A stretch of DNA of 64,000 nt from Peribacillus deserti (GCF_016909175.1 NZ_JAFBFI010000018.1:1-64000), one strand, 5' to 3'; numbered from the stretch's first letter, positions 24,439 through 33,282 are shown. Numbers and translations are program-made. Notes: generated by a model not told the origin, from the sequence alone.

Positions 24439-24579
24439 AGATGACTAATTCGTTAGACACACAGCCAAGGCTCAAGGCCAGGTTAACAGAAACAGGAATT
24501 TTTCACAACGTAACAACATTAGAAGAAATCGATCAGGAATATAGAAGGGTAAATGGATAGATAGGGGAGGAAAGATCTT

Positions 24580-24795
24580 ATGAATATCAATAATCGAGGA
24601 CCGGGATATACTCAAGCAAATGTCGGTAAGTATAATGCCAGGAACATTCGCGTTTATTTTACAGGCTATGGGTGAGGACAGCCAAGAGTAGGACTGGCTC
24701 TGGATAAGCCCACATAAAGATGACGTGGAAGTTGATCCTAAAATCCAGCCCAGCATAGAAACTTTGACTCTGGACCTTAGCGGCGGCAAACGATC
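24580..24795 (+). pseudogene. Decayed second copy of the TGA-containing HesB-like gene
   Basis: ATG 24580 leads through 31 codons (ending NARNIRVYFTGYG) to an in-frame TGA at 24673-24675, the same codon number as in the copy at 19370. Then GQPRVGLALDKPT, a stop, and in another frame VDPKIQPSIETLTLDLSGG; the rest, including the final CC, is lost. The 33 bases starting at the TGA are identical to the first copy. The SECIS-like stem has lost a pair (GAGCC became AAGCC). So an already TGA-containing gene was duplicated and this copy then degraded. Confidence 0.8.
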
Positions 24796-24809
24796 CTGCT
24801 TATCTCCTT

Positions 24810-25265
24810 TTATATTCCCATATATCGGGCCAATGCCCACATCATGATTAAAAATGAAGATATTATAACCATAAAGCTGCCAAACCCCTGTACAGTTTCT
24901 TTCATTTGAATTTGCTTGTATGCTTTATAAGTTAGTTCACCGGTAGCAAATCTTAACCCATTAAGATTTGTTTCCACAGAATACAGTACTCCATGACTGT
25001 CTTTAAGAATCACCTTAGTATTAAATGGACTACTGCCGCTTGAAGAAACTGCCTTTATGAACTGATATATGGTACGCTTTCGTATTTCCTCACTTATTTT
25101 GTTAGCCCGTTGTTCGATTACATTATTAGTAAAACACATGTATGTCACTCCGTGATATTTGTATTTCAATATCTTATTCAATGGAACACCGTTGGTTGTG
25201 TTTACCCGTCTGCCGGTTAACAAAATGCGAAAATCCGCTTCTATAATAGGTACAAAAAAATTCAT
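24810..25265 (-). CDS. Hypothetical protein with C-terminal membrane anchor
   Basis: 151 residues, no recognised family. A basic, beta-type soluble part contains GVTYMCFTNNVIEQRANKI and HGVLYSVETNLNGLRFATG. The last 25 residues (FGSFMVIISSFLIMMWALA) form one membrane span, so the body probably faces the cytoplasm with a tail anchor. No clear ribosome binding site precedes the ATG, so the start is uncertain; it could also be a decaying gene. Confidence 0.45.
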   Translation of the reverse strand: MNFFVPIIEADFRILLTGRRVNTTNGVPLNKILKYKYHGVTYMCFTNNVIEQRANKISEEIRKRTIYQFIKAVSSSGSSPFNTKVILKDSHGVLYSVETNLNGLRFATGELTYKAYKQIQMKETVQGFGSFMVIISSFLIMMWALARYMGI

Positions 25266-25321
25266 TTCACTTTTAGCACCTGGAAAAGAAAGATTGCAAT
25301 TTTCATTAAGTCCCTAATGAA

Positions 25322-25352
25322 AGCCGAGCAAATGTTAAAGTTTAGCTCGGCT
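25322..25352 (-). terminator. Rho-independent terminator, minus strand
   Basis: AGCCGAGC and GCTCGGCT form the stem, followed on the minus strand by TTTCATT. It ends the ydhK transcript. Confidence 0.7.
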
Positions 25353-25382
25353 ATATCAGTTTATCTGAGCAGAAAAAATTTA

Positions 25383-25946
25383 TTAATGACCGCTGTCAGA
25401 GAGCTCGCTTTCGGTTACCCACTTGTGATTTTTGACTTTTTCGCCGCCGGTAGTCGGGGTGAAATCAATCATGTATACGGTCGTCTGCTGGGCAGAATCG
25501 ATTTTCGCCTTTGCACCCTTCATGCCTTTCATATGGTCTGCTTTTAACGTCACTTCCTCTCCAGATTTGTAAGGTTTATCTCTAGCATTTTTTATCTCTT
25601 CGTGGATAACCCATTTATGGTTAGTAACTCGTTCGCCGCCCGTTGCAGGAGTGTAGGAAATCGCATAGACAGTGGTATCGAAAGCACCTGAGATCGTGGC
25701 TTCAGCACCGTTCATTCCTTCCATGTGGTCAGATTTAACGGTCGCCTTGGTGCCGGCTTCATAAGCTGGATTTACTGCTTCTTTTAACCCTTCAGGAACT
25801 TCCCCAGAACTGGAATGGTTCATATCAGAATGGTTCATTTCCTCCTGTGACGAATCCTTATTCTCATTTTCGTGGTTTGTATTGTTTCCACATCCGCTCA
25901 GAGCGAAAATGATTGCGGTGCTGAGGACAGCCAATTGTTTTTTCAT
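25383..25946 (-). CDS. ydhK: YdhK-type lipoprotein with two DUF1541 repeats
   Basis: 187 residues. Lipobox ALSGCGNN gives an N-terminal Cys, then a Met/His-rich linker (EEMNHSDMNHSS) that could bind copper. Two copies of the DUF1541 unit follow: KSDHMEGMNGAEATI...TTVYAISYTPATGGERV and KADHMKGMKGAKAKI...TTVYMIDFTPTTGGEKV, each ending NHKWV. Such proteins lie near metal resistance genes, but their role is not established. The histidine kinase/regulator pair next door may control it. Confidence 0.85.
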   Translation of the reverse strand: MKKQLAVLSTAIIFALSGCGNNTNHENENKDSSQEEMNHSDMNHSSSGEVPEGLKEAVNPAYEAGTKATVKSDHMEGMNGAEATISGAFDTTVYAISYTPATGGERVTNHKWVIHEEIKNARDKPYKSGEEVTLKADHMKGMKGAKAKIDSAQQTTVYMIDFTPTTGGEKVKNHKWVTESELSDSGH

Positions 25947-26107
25947 TTAGATGTAAACCTCCTTTGGAATATGAAGCCAGTTTACCCTTCACTTTTGAAG
26001 AACTTATGAAGATGAATGACTTTTTTAATCCTAATAGTCCAGGAAAGTGAAAAAAGTGGTGTTAAAAGGTGGAAAGACCGTCACAATCAGTATAAAAAGC
26101 AATAAAA

Positions 26108-26136
26108 AAACGGCTCAGGGTTCTGAGCCGTTTCAT
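26108..26136 (-). terminator. Rho-independent terminator, minus strand
   Basis: AAACGGCTCAG and CTGAGCCGTTT form a perfect stem around GGTT, with T-rich sequence on the minus strand. It ends the two-component operon. Confidence 0.9.
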
Positions 26137-27215
26137 TATTGCTTCCGTTTAGGCAGACTTATTGAAACGGTTGTACCTTTCCCTGCCACACTTTCGATCC
26201 ACACTTCGCCATGGTGAGATTTTACCAGGCGTTTTACAATGGCTAAGCCGAGACCGCTCCCGCCTGTACGACGGCTGCGGGAACTATCTTCCCTGTAAAA
26301 ACGATCAAATGCTTTCATTAAGAACTCTTTTTTCATGCCAGCCCCATTGTCTTTAACCTGGATTATCATAGAGTCTTCCTCGTTATGAGCCAAAACACTT
26401 ACCACCCCGCCAGGCTCTGTATATTTAAGGGAATTTGATAATAGATTGAGGAAAACTTGTTTCATTCGTTCTACGTCGAAAGAAAAGTCCAGCTCTCCAG
26501 AGAATTCTAGGTTCAACTGAATATTCTTTTGAAGATAAGCTCCCCGAATGGAAGCTGCACATTGTTTAATGACTTCCTTTAGATCGTTTGGCTGAATGTT
26601 TATTTTAAAGTCAGGCGACTCCATTGTATTTAACTGTTCCAAATCTTGAATCAGCAGAATTAGACGATTTATCTCTTCTGTGCATGCACTCAGCCGTTCA
26701 GGCGTAGGTTCCCAAACCCTATCTTCAAATGCTTCCATGTGGCTTTTTAGTGTGGCAAGCGGTGTTCGCAGTTCGTGAGCGATATCTGCCGTCATATTTT
26801 TGCGGGCTATATCTTGCTGATTTAGTTCAAATGCCAATTGGTTTAAAGATTGCCCCAGCTCACTTACTTCGTCATTTCCTGAAATCGATACACGGGTTTT
26901 CCATTGACCTTTGGCCATTTTTTCCGCTGCTTTCTTCATTTCCAGCAGAGGACTTGAGAGCTTTCTTGCTACATAAAAGCTCACAATAAAAACAAGAATT
27001 ACAGCTCCAATGGCTGTAATGAGGATGGACTCAAGCAACGCCCGCTCAAGATGGGTACTTAGCGGGTCCATTTTTTGATTTAGGGAGCTTTCATGCTGGA
27101 ACATTGAAAAGTGATAATGAATTTCCAGTGCGTAAACAATGCTGGTCAATATTAAAACGGCAGAAGCAGTGAGCGTAAAATGGAAAGCCAGGCGTGCGTG
27201 CAGTCCTTTTCTCAT
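26136..27215 (-). CDS. Sensor histidine kinase
   Basis: 359 residues. Two membrane spans (about 10-30 and 60-85) with a short extracellular loop, HAMP segment (ARKLSSPLLEMKKAAEKMAKGQW), HisKA with phosphorylated His in DIAHELRTPLATLK, and HATPase with NLLSNSLKYT, VKDNGAGM and GGSGLGLAIV. The ATG overlaps the regulator's ancestral stop (ATGA), so the pair was translationally coupled. The signal is unknown; ydhK downstream suggests an envelope or metal stress. Confidence 0.9.
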   Translation of the reverse strand: MRKGLHARLAFHFTLTASAVLILTSIVYALEIHYHFSMFQHESSLNQKMDPLSTHLERALLESILITAIGAVILVFIVSFYVARKLSSPLLEMKKAAEKMAKGQWKTRVSISGNDEVSELGQSLNQLAFELNQQDIARKNMTADIAHELRTPLATLKSHMEAFEDRVWEPTPERLSACTEEINRLILLIQDLEQLNTMESPDFKINIQPNDLKEVIKQCAASIRGAYLQKNIQLNLEFSGELDFSFDVERMKQVFLNLLSNSLKYTEPGGVVSVLAHNEEDSMIIQVKDNGAGMKKEFLMKAFDRFYREDSSRSRRTGGSGLGLAIVKRLVKSHHGEVWIESVAGKGTTVSISLPKRKQ

Positions 27216-27903
27216 TGCCGTTCACCTGAAAACTTATATCCGACCCCATAAACCGTAAGCAAATAGTCTGGTCTTTTGGATAAATTTCAATTTTATGGCG
27301 AAGATTCTTTATATGCTGATCAACGATCCTTGCTTCTCCATCAAAGTCGTAGCCCAGAACATACTCCACCAATTCTTCTCTTGTAAAAGTCCGCTGTGGA
27401 TATTTAGCCAGAACCAGCAGCAGTTTGTATTCACTTGGAGTAAGTTCAACCAGTTTTCCGTTTAAATGAATCTTCTGCTTAGCACTGTCAATGACAAGTT
27501 CCCCATTATTAAATGAAATCGTTTCGGCCAAAAGAAGATCATTATTAGACCTCCTAAGAATGGTCTTTACACGCATCACTAATTCACGCGGACTAAAAGG
27601 CTTCACCAAATAATCATCTGCACCAATAGAAAGCCCATGAATTCTGTCATTTACCGACACTTTAGCAGTAAGCATTAAAATTGGAGTGGCAAACTGCCGC
27701 CTAACATTCTGACAGACTTCCTCTCCTGACATATCTGGCAGCATTAAATCAAGCACGATAAAATGAAGTCTCTCTTTATGAATGATGTTTAGTGCTCCTG
27801 TTCCACTCGCTGCTTCTATTACGCGGAAGCCCTCTTTTCTTAAGTAAGAAGCAATTACATCTCTAATTTTTTGTTCGTCATCTACAACCAAAATTGTTTT
27901 CAT
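27212..27903 (-). pseudogene. OmpR-family response regulator, frameshifted near its end
   Basis: Receiver domain with acidic pocket VVDDE, phospho-acceptor Asp in FIVLDLMLPDMSG and Lys in LVKPFSPREL; winged-helix DNA-binding domain from about residue 125. After IEIYPKD the frame changes: one base appears missing in the GG at 27270-27271. The alternative frame gives DYLLTVYGVGYKFSGERQ, the normal OmpR-family ending, with its TGA overlapping the kinase ATG. As sequenced, the protein ends with about 50 unrelated residues and lacks the last beta hairpin of the wing. Either a sequencing error or an inactivating mutation. Confidence 0.85.
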
Positions 27904-28067
27904 TATTCAGCCACCGAAATCTTTCTCAGCTGGAAAGGTATATAATTTAAAGGGGGACGGGGAGTATATATGAGTATAAAAAGAACTGATGCAGCTGACA
28001 GCAATTCTTTTACCATTTAATTCTTAAAGAAATAAGGGAAGGATTAGGCTTAAGATTCAGTTCTGTT

Positions 28068-28496
28068 CTAAGAAAAATAATCTGCCAGAATAGACTTGTT
28101 TTGAACAATATCCGCAAGTGTATACCCATCCAGGACCTTCAGAAAGCTTTCAAGAGCAGCATTTAAAATGTGCTTTAAAGAGCAGACAGGTGTGATTGCA
28201 CAGTTACTGTCTGGCCCAAAACAATCCACCAGGTAAAAATCTTCCTCTGTTTTACGTACGATGGTCCCTATGTTAATATCCGAAGGGTCTTTAGCTAACC
28301 GGATGCCTCCGTTTCGGCCGCGGATGGTTGTTATATACCCCATCTTTCCTAAGTTATAGATGATTTTCATAAGGTGATTTTTAGATATATGATAAGCCTC
28401 GGCTATTTCCTTTATATTGCTTAATTTCTCACTGTCATGGGATGCTAGATATATTAATACTCTTAATGAGTAATCTGAGTAATAAGTTAATCGCAT
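28068..28496 (-). CDS. nsrR: Rrf2-family NO-sensing repressor NsrR
   Basis: 142 residues from ATG 28496, chosen for GGAGAGG upstream. Winged helix MRLTYYSDYSLRVLIYLA, wing RGRNGGIRLAK, and three cysteines in DCFGPDSNCAITPVCSLK that ligate the Fe-S cluster of NsrR. It is divergent from the NO dioxygenase gene hmp, its classic target. Confidence 0.93.
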   Translation of the reverse strand: MRLTYYSDYSLRVLIYLASHDSEKLSNIKEIAEAYHISKNHLMKIIYNLGKMGYITTIRGRNGGIRLAKDPSDINIGTIVRKTEEDFYLVDCFGPDSNCAITPVCSLKHILNAALESFLKVLDGYTLADIVQNKSILADYFS

Positions 28497-28622
28497 AACG
28501 TTGTCCTCTCCAACCATTCTGAATCCATCATATCAAATGTGAACTTTTTAAAAAAGTTACAAAACTTACTTTATATAATCACAATTTGTTCATTGTCTTT
28601 TATTGAGGAAAATCCTATTATA

Positions 28623-28645
28623 AAGATGTATTTGAGATATTACTT
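28623..28645. promoter_or_regulatory. NsrR-binding site upstream of hmp
   Basis: AAGATGTATTT exactly matches the NsrR half-site, with a weaker inverted partner GAGATATTACTT. It ends 20 bases before the hmp start, so binding would block transcription. Confidence 0.65.
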
Positions 28646-28665
28646 TTATGAAAAGAGGGAATTTT

Positions 28666-29874
28666 ATGTTATCTTCACAAACAATAGAAATCATTAAATC
28701 AACTGTTCCAGTTCTAGAAGTGAAAGGAACCGAAATTACAACTGTATTTTATAAAAATCTATTTGAAAATCATCCCGAATTATTAAACATTTTTAACCAT
28801 ACGAATCAGAAGAGGGGCCGCCAGCAGACAGCTCTGGCAAATGCTGTATTAGCTGCAGCAACTTATATCGATAAGCTTGAAACCATTATTCCGGTTGTAA
28901 AGCAAATAGCTCATAAGCACAGAAGCCTTATGATTAAACCAGAGCATTATCCTATCGTAGGGGAACATCTTCTTGGGGCAATCAAACAAGTACTGGGAGA
29001 TGCAGCAACAGATGAAATAATCGGGGCATGGGCAGATGCATATGGAGTAATCGCTCAAGTGTTTATTGATATTGAAAAAGAAATGTATGAGGAAGCAAAA
29101 GAAGCAGCCTGGGAAGATTACAAATCATTTAAAGTAATAGACAAAGTAAAAGAAAGTGAAGTTATTACATCCTTTTATCTAACTCCGGTTGATTCAATAG
29201 CTTTACCTGAATTTCAACCCGGGCAATATATCACGGTAAGAGTTCGTGTAACCGGTGATGAGTATTTATCTAATCGTCAATATAGCTTATCCGCTGCTCC
29301 AAATAAAGAATATCTAAGAATATCCGTCAAAAGAGAAGCAGAAGAGCAATCTCCAGAAGGCAAGGTTTCAAATTATCTACACCATAACATTAATATCGGT
29401 GACTCTATTGAAAGCACTGCTCCGGCAGGAGACTTTATTATAAATAGAAAGGAATCATCTGTAGTCTTTCTAAGCGGCGGAGTAGGGATTACACCTTTTA
29501 TGAGTATGGTGAACTCTATCGCAGATCAACAGCCCGAACGTGGGGTGAAGTTTGTTCATGCCTCAAGAACTGGAAAACTTCAGCCGTTTAATAGTGAATT
29601 AAAACTATTGAAGGAGAGAATGACTAACTTAGAACTTTCTTTCATAATTGAGAATCCCTCCGAGGAAGATAAAAAAGACATTCATTTTAATAAACAAGGT
29701 TATATTGACACCGAATGGCTGCAGGAGAATGTAATCAGCGATGATGCTGATTATTATGTGTGTGGGCCAGTACCATTTTTAAGAGCCATTGTAGGCGGGT
29801 TAAAAAGCTTAGGAATCCAAAATTCAAATATTCATTATGAGTTTTTCGGGCCGGCAATAGATTTAGCTAAATAA
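28666..29874 (+). CDS. hmp: Flavohaemoglobin, nitric oxide dioxygenase
   Basis: 402 residues from ATG 28666 behind AGAGGGA. Globin domain to about residue 140 with the proximal His region VKQIAHKHRSLMI and EHYPIVGEHLL; FAD domain with RQYSLSAAP; NAD domain with FLSGGVGITPFMSM and the C-terminal YVCGPVPFLRA...YEFFGP. Oxidises NO to nitrate using NADPH in the cytoplasm. Divergent NsrR and its operator imply induction by NO. Confidence 0.96.
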   Translation: MLSSQTIEIIKSTVPVLEVKGTEITTVFYKNLFENHPELLNIFNHTNQKRGRQQTALANAVLAAATYIDKLETIIPVVKQIAHKHRSLMIKPEHYPIVGEHLLGAIKQVLGDAATDEIIGAWADAYGVIAQVFIDIEKEMYEEAKEAAWEDYKSFKVIDKVKESEVITSFYLTPVDSIALPEFQPGQYITVRVRVTGDEYLSNRQYSLSAAPNKEYLRISVKREAEEQSPEGKVSNYLHHNINIGDSIESTAPAGDFIINRKESSVVFLSGGVGITPFMSMVNSIADQQPERGVKFVHASRTGKLQPFNSELKLLKERMTNLELSFIIENPSEEDKKDIHFNKQGYIDTEWLQENVISDDADYYVCGPVPFLRAIVGGLKSLGIQNSNIHYEFFGPAIDLAK

Positions 29875-29890
29875 AGAAGGGCAGCGGACT

Positions 29891-29940
29891 AAAAAAAGTA
29901 ACAGTGTATCGCTTAAGAATACACTGTTACTTTTTTTCAA
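29891..29940 (+). terminator. Rho-independent terminator of hmp
   Basis: A 19-bp perfect stem (29891-29909 with 29919-29937) ending in a T run. Confidence 0.95.
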
Positions 29941-30674
29941 GTACAATCTATTTTTGATATGCTGTTTTCTAAAAGATTGTTGCTTTTAACTGGTATTGTG
30001 ATTCCAAAATAGTTGATAAAGAGTTGATCTTCGCTGCAGGTGCGAGACTCCTGCGGGAGCATCGGGTATTGTCCAGTTCCGGACTGACACCTTCGGTCAT
30101 AAGCCAATCCGCCATCAAAAGGCAAAAAGCGCCTTTCGCTGCCGCTTGTCTTATGCCTGGCTAACGCATAAGGGCGACTAAGCTTTTGTCTTCGCTAACG
30201 CTCGCCAGTCAGCAAGTCTTCTTTATCAGGTGTCTGCTTTTCTAGTGTAATTCTACTTCATAAATAGAGAGTATCTCCTTTTGTCTCAATTAAGTTAGTC
30301 GTGAAAAGCACCGTCCTCCGCTTTTCTATCAGGTGAGACCCCACAGTCGCTTAAGCGACGAGGAGGCTCACCGCCCGCCCCGCGGAAAGCGAGCATCCTT
30401 TTCGTTGCAATCAACAACTCAATTTGTTTTGATGATAGCAACAAAGTTTTCGAAAACAGCCTTTTGATAAAAAAAAGGATACATTTAATGGTCTATTCAG
30501 CAAGAAAACCTTTCTCGAATACCGTATATAAGATAAATAGAAGTGCCACTATATATCAGATCCTCATTTTTAACAAAGAAGGCAGCATAAAAGGAATTAG
30601 TCCCTTAGTTCTAAAACCTAAAGGACTTCACTTCTTTTTTAAAAGGGCAGATTGTACCAATCCATTCAACGCTT
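29941..30674. other. Gene-free region holding the interrupted repeat
   Basis: No convincing gene. The rightward frame from 30464 overlaps the rsbR-like gene and lacks a ribosome binding site, so it is rejected. Confidence 0.5.
30031..30415. repeat. GC-rich Bacillus-type intergenic repeat, interrupted
   Basis: The left part (CTTCGCTGCAGGTGCGAGAC and on to about 30068) and right part (about 30331-30415, GTGAGACCCCACAG ... GCAATCAAC) match the two ends of the intact element at 32511-32636. Between them lie about 260 bases of other sequence with its own GC-rich, palindromic segments. TATCAGGTG occurs at 30226 and again at 30329. The element is markedly richer in GC than its surroundings. It is non-coding; the origin is unknown. 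Confidence 0.65.
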
Positions 30675-31529
30675 TTATAAATTTTTCATTAATTGTATTT
30701 CATCGAATGCTTGCTGAAGGCTTGCCTTTGTCTGTATATCCGTTAACTTTAATCCGATACTTACCATGGTTTGGGCAACCTCTGGGCGGATTCCGGTAAT
30801 GATAGTTTTAACACCAGTTAAAGATAAGGCATCGATTACCTTAAACAGTTGATTAGCTACCATCGTATCCACAATCAGCACACCAGACACATCTATAATA
30901 AGATGTGATAGTTTAAGTTCACCTGAGCGGTTAAGTGTTGTTTCCATTAATAAATGAGCTCTTTCTGTGTCTAAGTTGCCGATTAACGGGAGAACGCCTA
31001 CTCCTTTTGTCAGAGGAACAACAGGCACTGAGAGTTCCATAAACGCATTTTTCGCGTTTTCCAGCGTTTTTTGATGATATTCCACATATGTAAGGCTAAA
31101 GCAATAAACTGCTCGATCTAAGAGGGGATCAATAATATGGATAACATCAAATACGGTCGATGCAGACATATTTTGAGATGTGGCTTCCTTCTCAATAGCC
31201 CTCCATATATAGGTTCTGTAAAAGCTCGTATCTTTTAATGCTTCATCGAGCGGTACTCCCAGCTTATAAAAGTACTCCCCTGTTTCCTTACCCCATTTAA
31301 ATATTTTTTCAAAGGCTTTTTCCTTGTCTACATGTTCAATTAATGCTTCACCAAACAAACTAATAAAGTTCGCCCGAATATCTAAAATATGTGCTTCTAT
31401 TTGTTGAAACTCCCTTTTTTCACTTTCGGACATTTTCGTTTCAGACAATCTGTCAGAATGTATGGTTTGGGCGATTTCATACTTTTTTTCTAAAATCATT
31501 TCACCTAGTAATTTCAATTCGTTATTCAA
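30675..31529 (-). CDS. RsbR-family stressosome protein
   Basis: 284 residues from a TTG start behind GGAGG. The N-terminal half is the non-haem globin-like sensor of RsbR paralogues (SESEKREFQQIEAHILDIRANF...). The C-terminal STAS domain contains LSHLIIDVSGVLIVDTMVANQL with the phospho-acceptor threonine region and VKTIITGIRPEVAQTMVSIG. Most like the RsbRD/YqhA class. It would form stressosomes with RsbS and hold RsbT. It stands alone here, 7 kb from an rsbS and 15 kb from rsbS-rsbT. Confidence 0.85.
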   Translation of the reverse strand: MNNELKLLGEMILEKKYEIAQTIHSDRLSETKMSESEKREFQQIEAHILDIRANFISLFGEALIEHVDKEKAFEKIFKWGKETGEYFYKLGVPLDEALKDTSFYRTYIWRAIEKEATSQNMSASTVFDVIHIIDPLLDRAVYCFSLTYVEYHQKTLENAKNAFMELSVPVVPLTKGVGVLPLIGNLDTERAHLLMETTLNRSGELKLSHLIIDVSGVLIVDTMVANQLFKVIDALSLTGVKTIITGIRPEVAQTMVSIGLKLTDIQTKASLQQAFDEIQLMKNL

Positions 31530-31906
31530 AGTACTTCCTCCAAACCCTGAATGGATTAATATAAATATGTTATCCCCATCCTTAATAATATAGTCTGTCC
31601 ATCATACAAGCAAAAGAAAAGATATTTTACCCTGAAGGCGGATGGCAACCTTTGTAGCGAAAGGGCAGCGTTTAAGTCCTGCCTTTCTTAAGCAGGCCAT
31701 ATTGCGGGATATTCGTGGGTGCCACTACAGCGCCCTTTTATACATGGAGAGTGAATATGCTAGAAATCCCCACGACTTCTAATAAGTCCCAATAAAATGG
31801 ACTAGAAGCCCCGATAAAGGGTTCAAACACAATAGGTATAATAAGGAACGTTTAGGAATTCACAAACAGGTTATTAATTTATAGAGAGCAAAAAAGGAGG
31901 ATAATG
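31530..31906. other. Gene-free stretch
   Basis: Upstream regions of the divergent rsbR-like and copper-storage genes. No repeat or RNA is supported. Confidence 0.35.
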
Positions 31907-32236
31907 ATGTCATACGAAAAATATCAATCACTTATTCAGTCACTTCATGATTGTATGGCTGCCTGCAATCATTGTTTTGATGCTTGTCTCATGGAAGACC
32001 ATGTTGAAATGATGAGGGAGTGTATTCGATTGGATAGAGAGTGTGCTGATTTCTGTGCTTACTTTGAACAAGCATTAAGTAAAGGCACCCCATTTGTTTC
32101 AGAGTTAGCTAAAGTATGTGCGACCATTTGTGAAGCTTGTGGAAATGAATGTAATCGACATGAACATAACCATTGTCAAAGGTGTGCAGAGGCTTGCTTT
32201 GAATGTGCAGATCAATGCAGAAATTTAGTTGCTTAA
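31907..32236 (+). CDS. Four-helix-bundle copper storage protein (DUF326/Csp-like)
   Basis: 109 residues starting MSYEKYQSLI; AAGGAGG precedes, and an ATG three bases earlier is also possible. Sixteen cysteines, mostly in CxxxC pairs on predicted helices (HDCMAACNHCFDAC, CATICEACGNEC, HCQRCAEACFECADQC), as in Csp proteins that load many Cu(I) ions in a helical bundle. No signal peptide, so cytoplasmic. It lies just upstream of the csoR-copZA locus, which fits a copper role. Confidence 0.85.
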   Translation: MSYEKYQSLIQSLHDCMAACNHCFDACLMEDHVEMMRECIRLDRECADFCAYFEQALSKGTPFVSELAKVCATICEACGNECNRHEHNHCQRCAEACFECADQCRNLVA

Positions 32237-32249
32237 TAATAGAGGAATA

Positions 32250-32285
32250 AAAAGACGTTATCACAATGGATAACGTCTTTTTTTC
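32250..32285 (+). terminator. Rho-independent terminator
   Basis: AAAAGACGTTATC pairs perfectly with GATAACGTCTTTT, then a T run. Confidence 0.92.
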
Positions 32286-32675
32286 AGCTGTGTTGTAAGT
32301 CCAATAGACAATTCTTATGGACTGGTAACCACTCCATATTACAAATGCAGCTAAAGGGCCGCTTTGACAAAAGAAAAGAGTACGAAAAGCACGCATATGA
32401 GTTATAAAACAAGTTATAGACGTACCATACTATGTAATGGAATGAACAACACAGGATTCTTTTAAACATTTGGCTATGTTAAAGTCCATTGTTATTTGCA
32501 CTATGTTAATCTTCGCTGCAGGCGCGAGAGTCCTGCGGGAAAAGCGGGTCAAGGGAGACCCCGCAGGCGTAAACGTGAGAGGAGGCTCCCGGACCGCCCG
32601 CGGAAAGGGAGTGCCCTTCGCTGCAATCAACAGGCAGGTTTAACAGAGCTAAACATTTAAAAAAATATCTCTTTA
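32286..32675. other. Gene-free region with GC-rich repeat
   Basis: No gene supported. The minus-strand open frames here lack starts with binding sites or overlap the repeat at 32511-32636. Confidence 0.5.
32511..32636. repeat. GC-rich Bacillus-type intergenic repeat, intact copy
   Basis: Starts CTTCGCTGCAGGCGCGAGAG and ends CCTTCGCTGCAATCAACAGG; internal inverted segments include CCTGCGGG/CCCCGCAGG and GGAGACCCCGC near GAGGAGGCTCCC. Much higher GC than the surrounding sequence. Same family as the interrupted copy at 30031-30415. I recall similar elements as dispersed intergenic repeats in Bacillus genomes. Confidence 0.75.
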
Positions 32676-32695
32676 CATAGGGGTGGGGGGTATAA
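32676..32695. promoter_or_regulatory. CsoR box before csoR
   Basis: CATAGGGGTGGGGGGTATAA overlaps the -10 (TATAAT at 32691). It equals the reverse complement of the site before copA at 33320-33339 except for one base. GC-tract with TATA/CATA flanks is the CsoR operator type. Confidence 0.85.
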
Positions 32696-32721
32696 TATGC
32701 TATAGTCAAGGAGGCGGATAA

Positions 32722-33048
32722 ATGGATACCAATTTAAGCCATGATCATTGTGCAAATCCTGCTGAAGAAAGAAAAAGCCATCATTCCAGTGAAATGAAAA
32801 AAAATTTAGTTACCAGATTAAATCGGATTGAAGGACAAATCCGCGGAATAAAAGGTATGATTGAAAAAGATACTTATTGTGATGATGTGATAACTCAAAT
32901 AGCCTCTACTCAGTCGGCGCAGAACAGTGTGGCAAAAATCCTCTTGGAAGGCCATTTAAAAAGCTGCATTGTCGATCGAATTAATGCGGGTGACTCTGAG
33001 GCCGTAGATGAAGTGTTAATAACCATAGAAAAATTAATGAAGAAATAA
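32722..33048 (+). CDS. csoR: Copper-sensing repressor CsoR
   Basis: 108 residues, DUF156 helical fold: NRIEGQIRGIKGMIEKDTYCDDVITQIAS and LLEGHLKSCIVDRI supply the Cys-His-Cys copper ligands (Cys in TYCDD, His and Cys in GHLKSC). The N-terminal 25 residues are His-rich. GGAGG precedes the ATG. Cu(I) binding releases it from the matching boxes before csoR and copA. Confidence 0.94.
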   Translation: MDTNLSHDHCANPAEERKSHHSSEMKKNLVTRLNRIEGQIRGIKGMIEKDTYCDDVITQIASTQSAQNSVAKILLEGHLKSCIVDRINAGDSEAVDEVLITIEKLMKK

Positions 33049-33063
33049 AAGGAGAGAAGAACC

Positions 33064-33273
33064 ATGGAAAAGACGCTATTAAAAGTGCAGGGAATGTCTT
33101 GTAATCATTGTATAAAGGCTATTGAAGGCAGTGTCGGAGAGTTATCCGGTGTAGAACGAGTGTTAGTGGATCTAAATGAAGGCGAAGTTGCTGTAGAATT
33201 TAATCCTGAACAGGTAACACTTGATAAAATAAAAGAAACCATAGATGACCAGGGATATGATGTTGAGAAATAA
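33064..33273 (+). CDS. copZ: Copper chaperone CopZ
   Basis: 69 residues, one heavy-metal-associated domain with MSCNHC as the copper site. Sixteen bases after csoR and so co-transcribed. Delivers Cu(I) to CopA or to CsoR. A terminator follows, separating it from copA. Confidence 0.94.
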   Translation: MEKTLLKVQGMSCNHCIKAIEGSVGELSGVERVLVDLNEGEVAVEFNPEQVTLDKIKETIDDQGYDVEK

Positions 33274-33282
33274 TGCAAGGTA

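Noticed and set aside
24472-24840. Minus-strand 122-codon frame over the second HesB copy
   Set aside because: Shadow of the decayed HesB-like gene; a similar shadow exists over the intact copy at 19456-19638.
30464-30799. Rightward 111-codon open frame
   Set aside because: Overlaps the well-supported RsbR-like gene on the other strand and has no binding site or family features.
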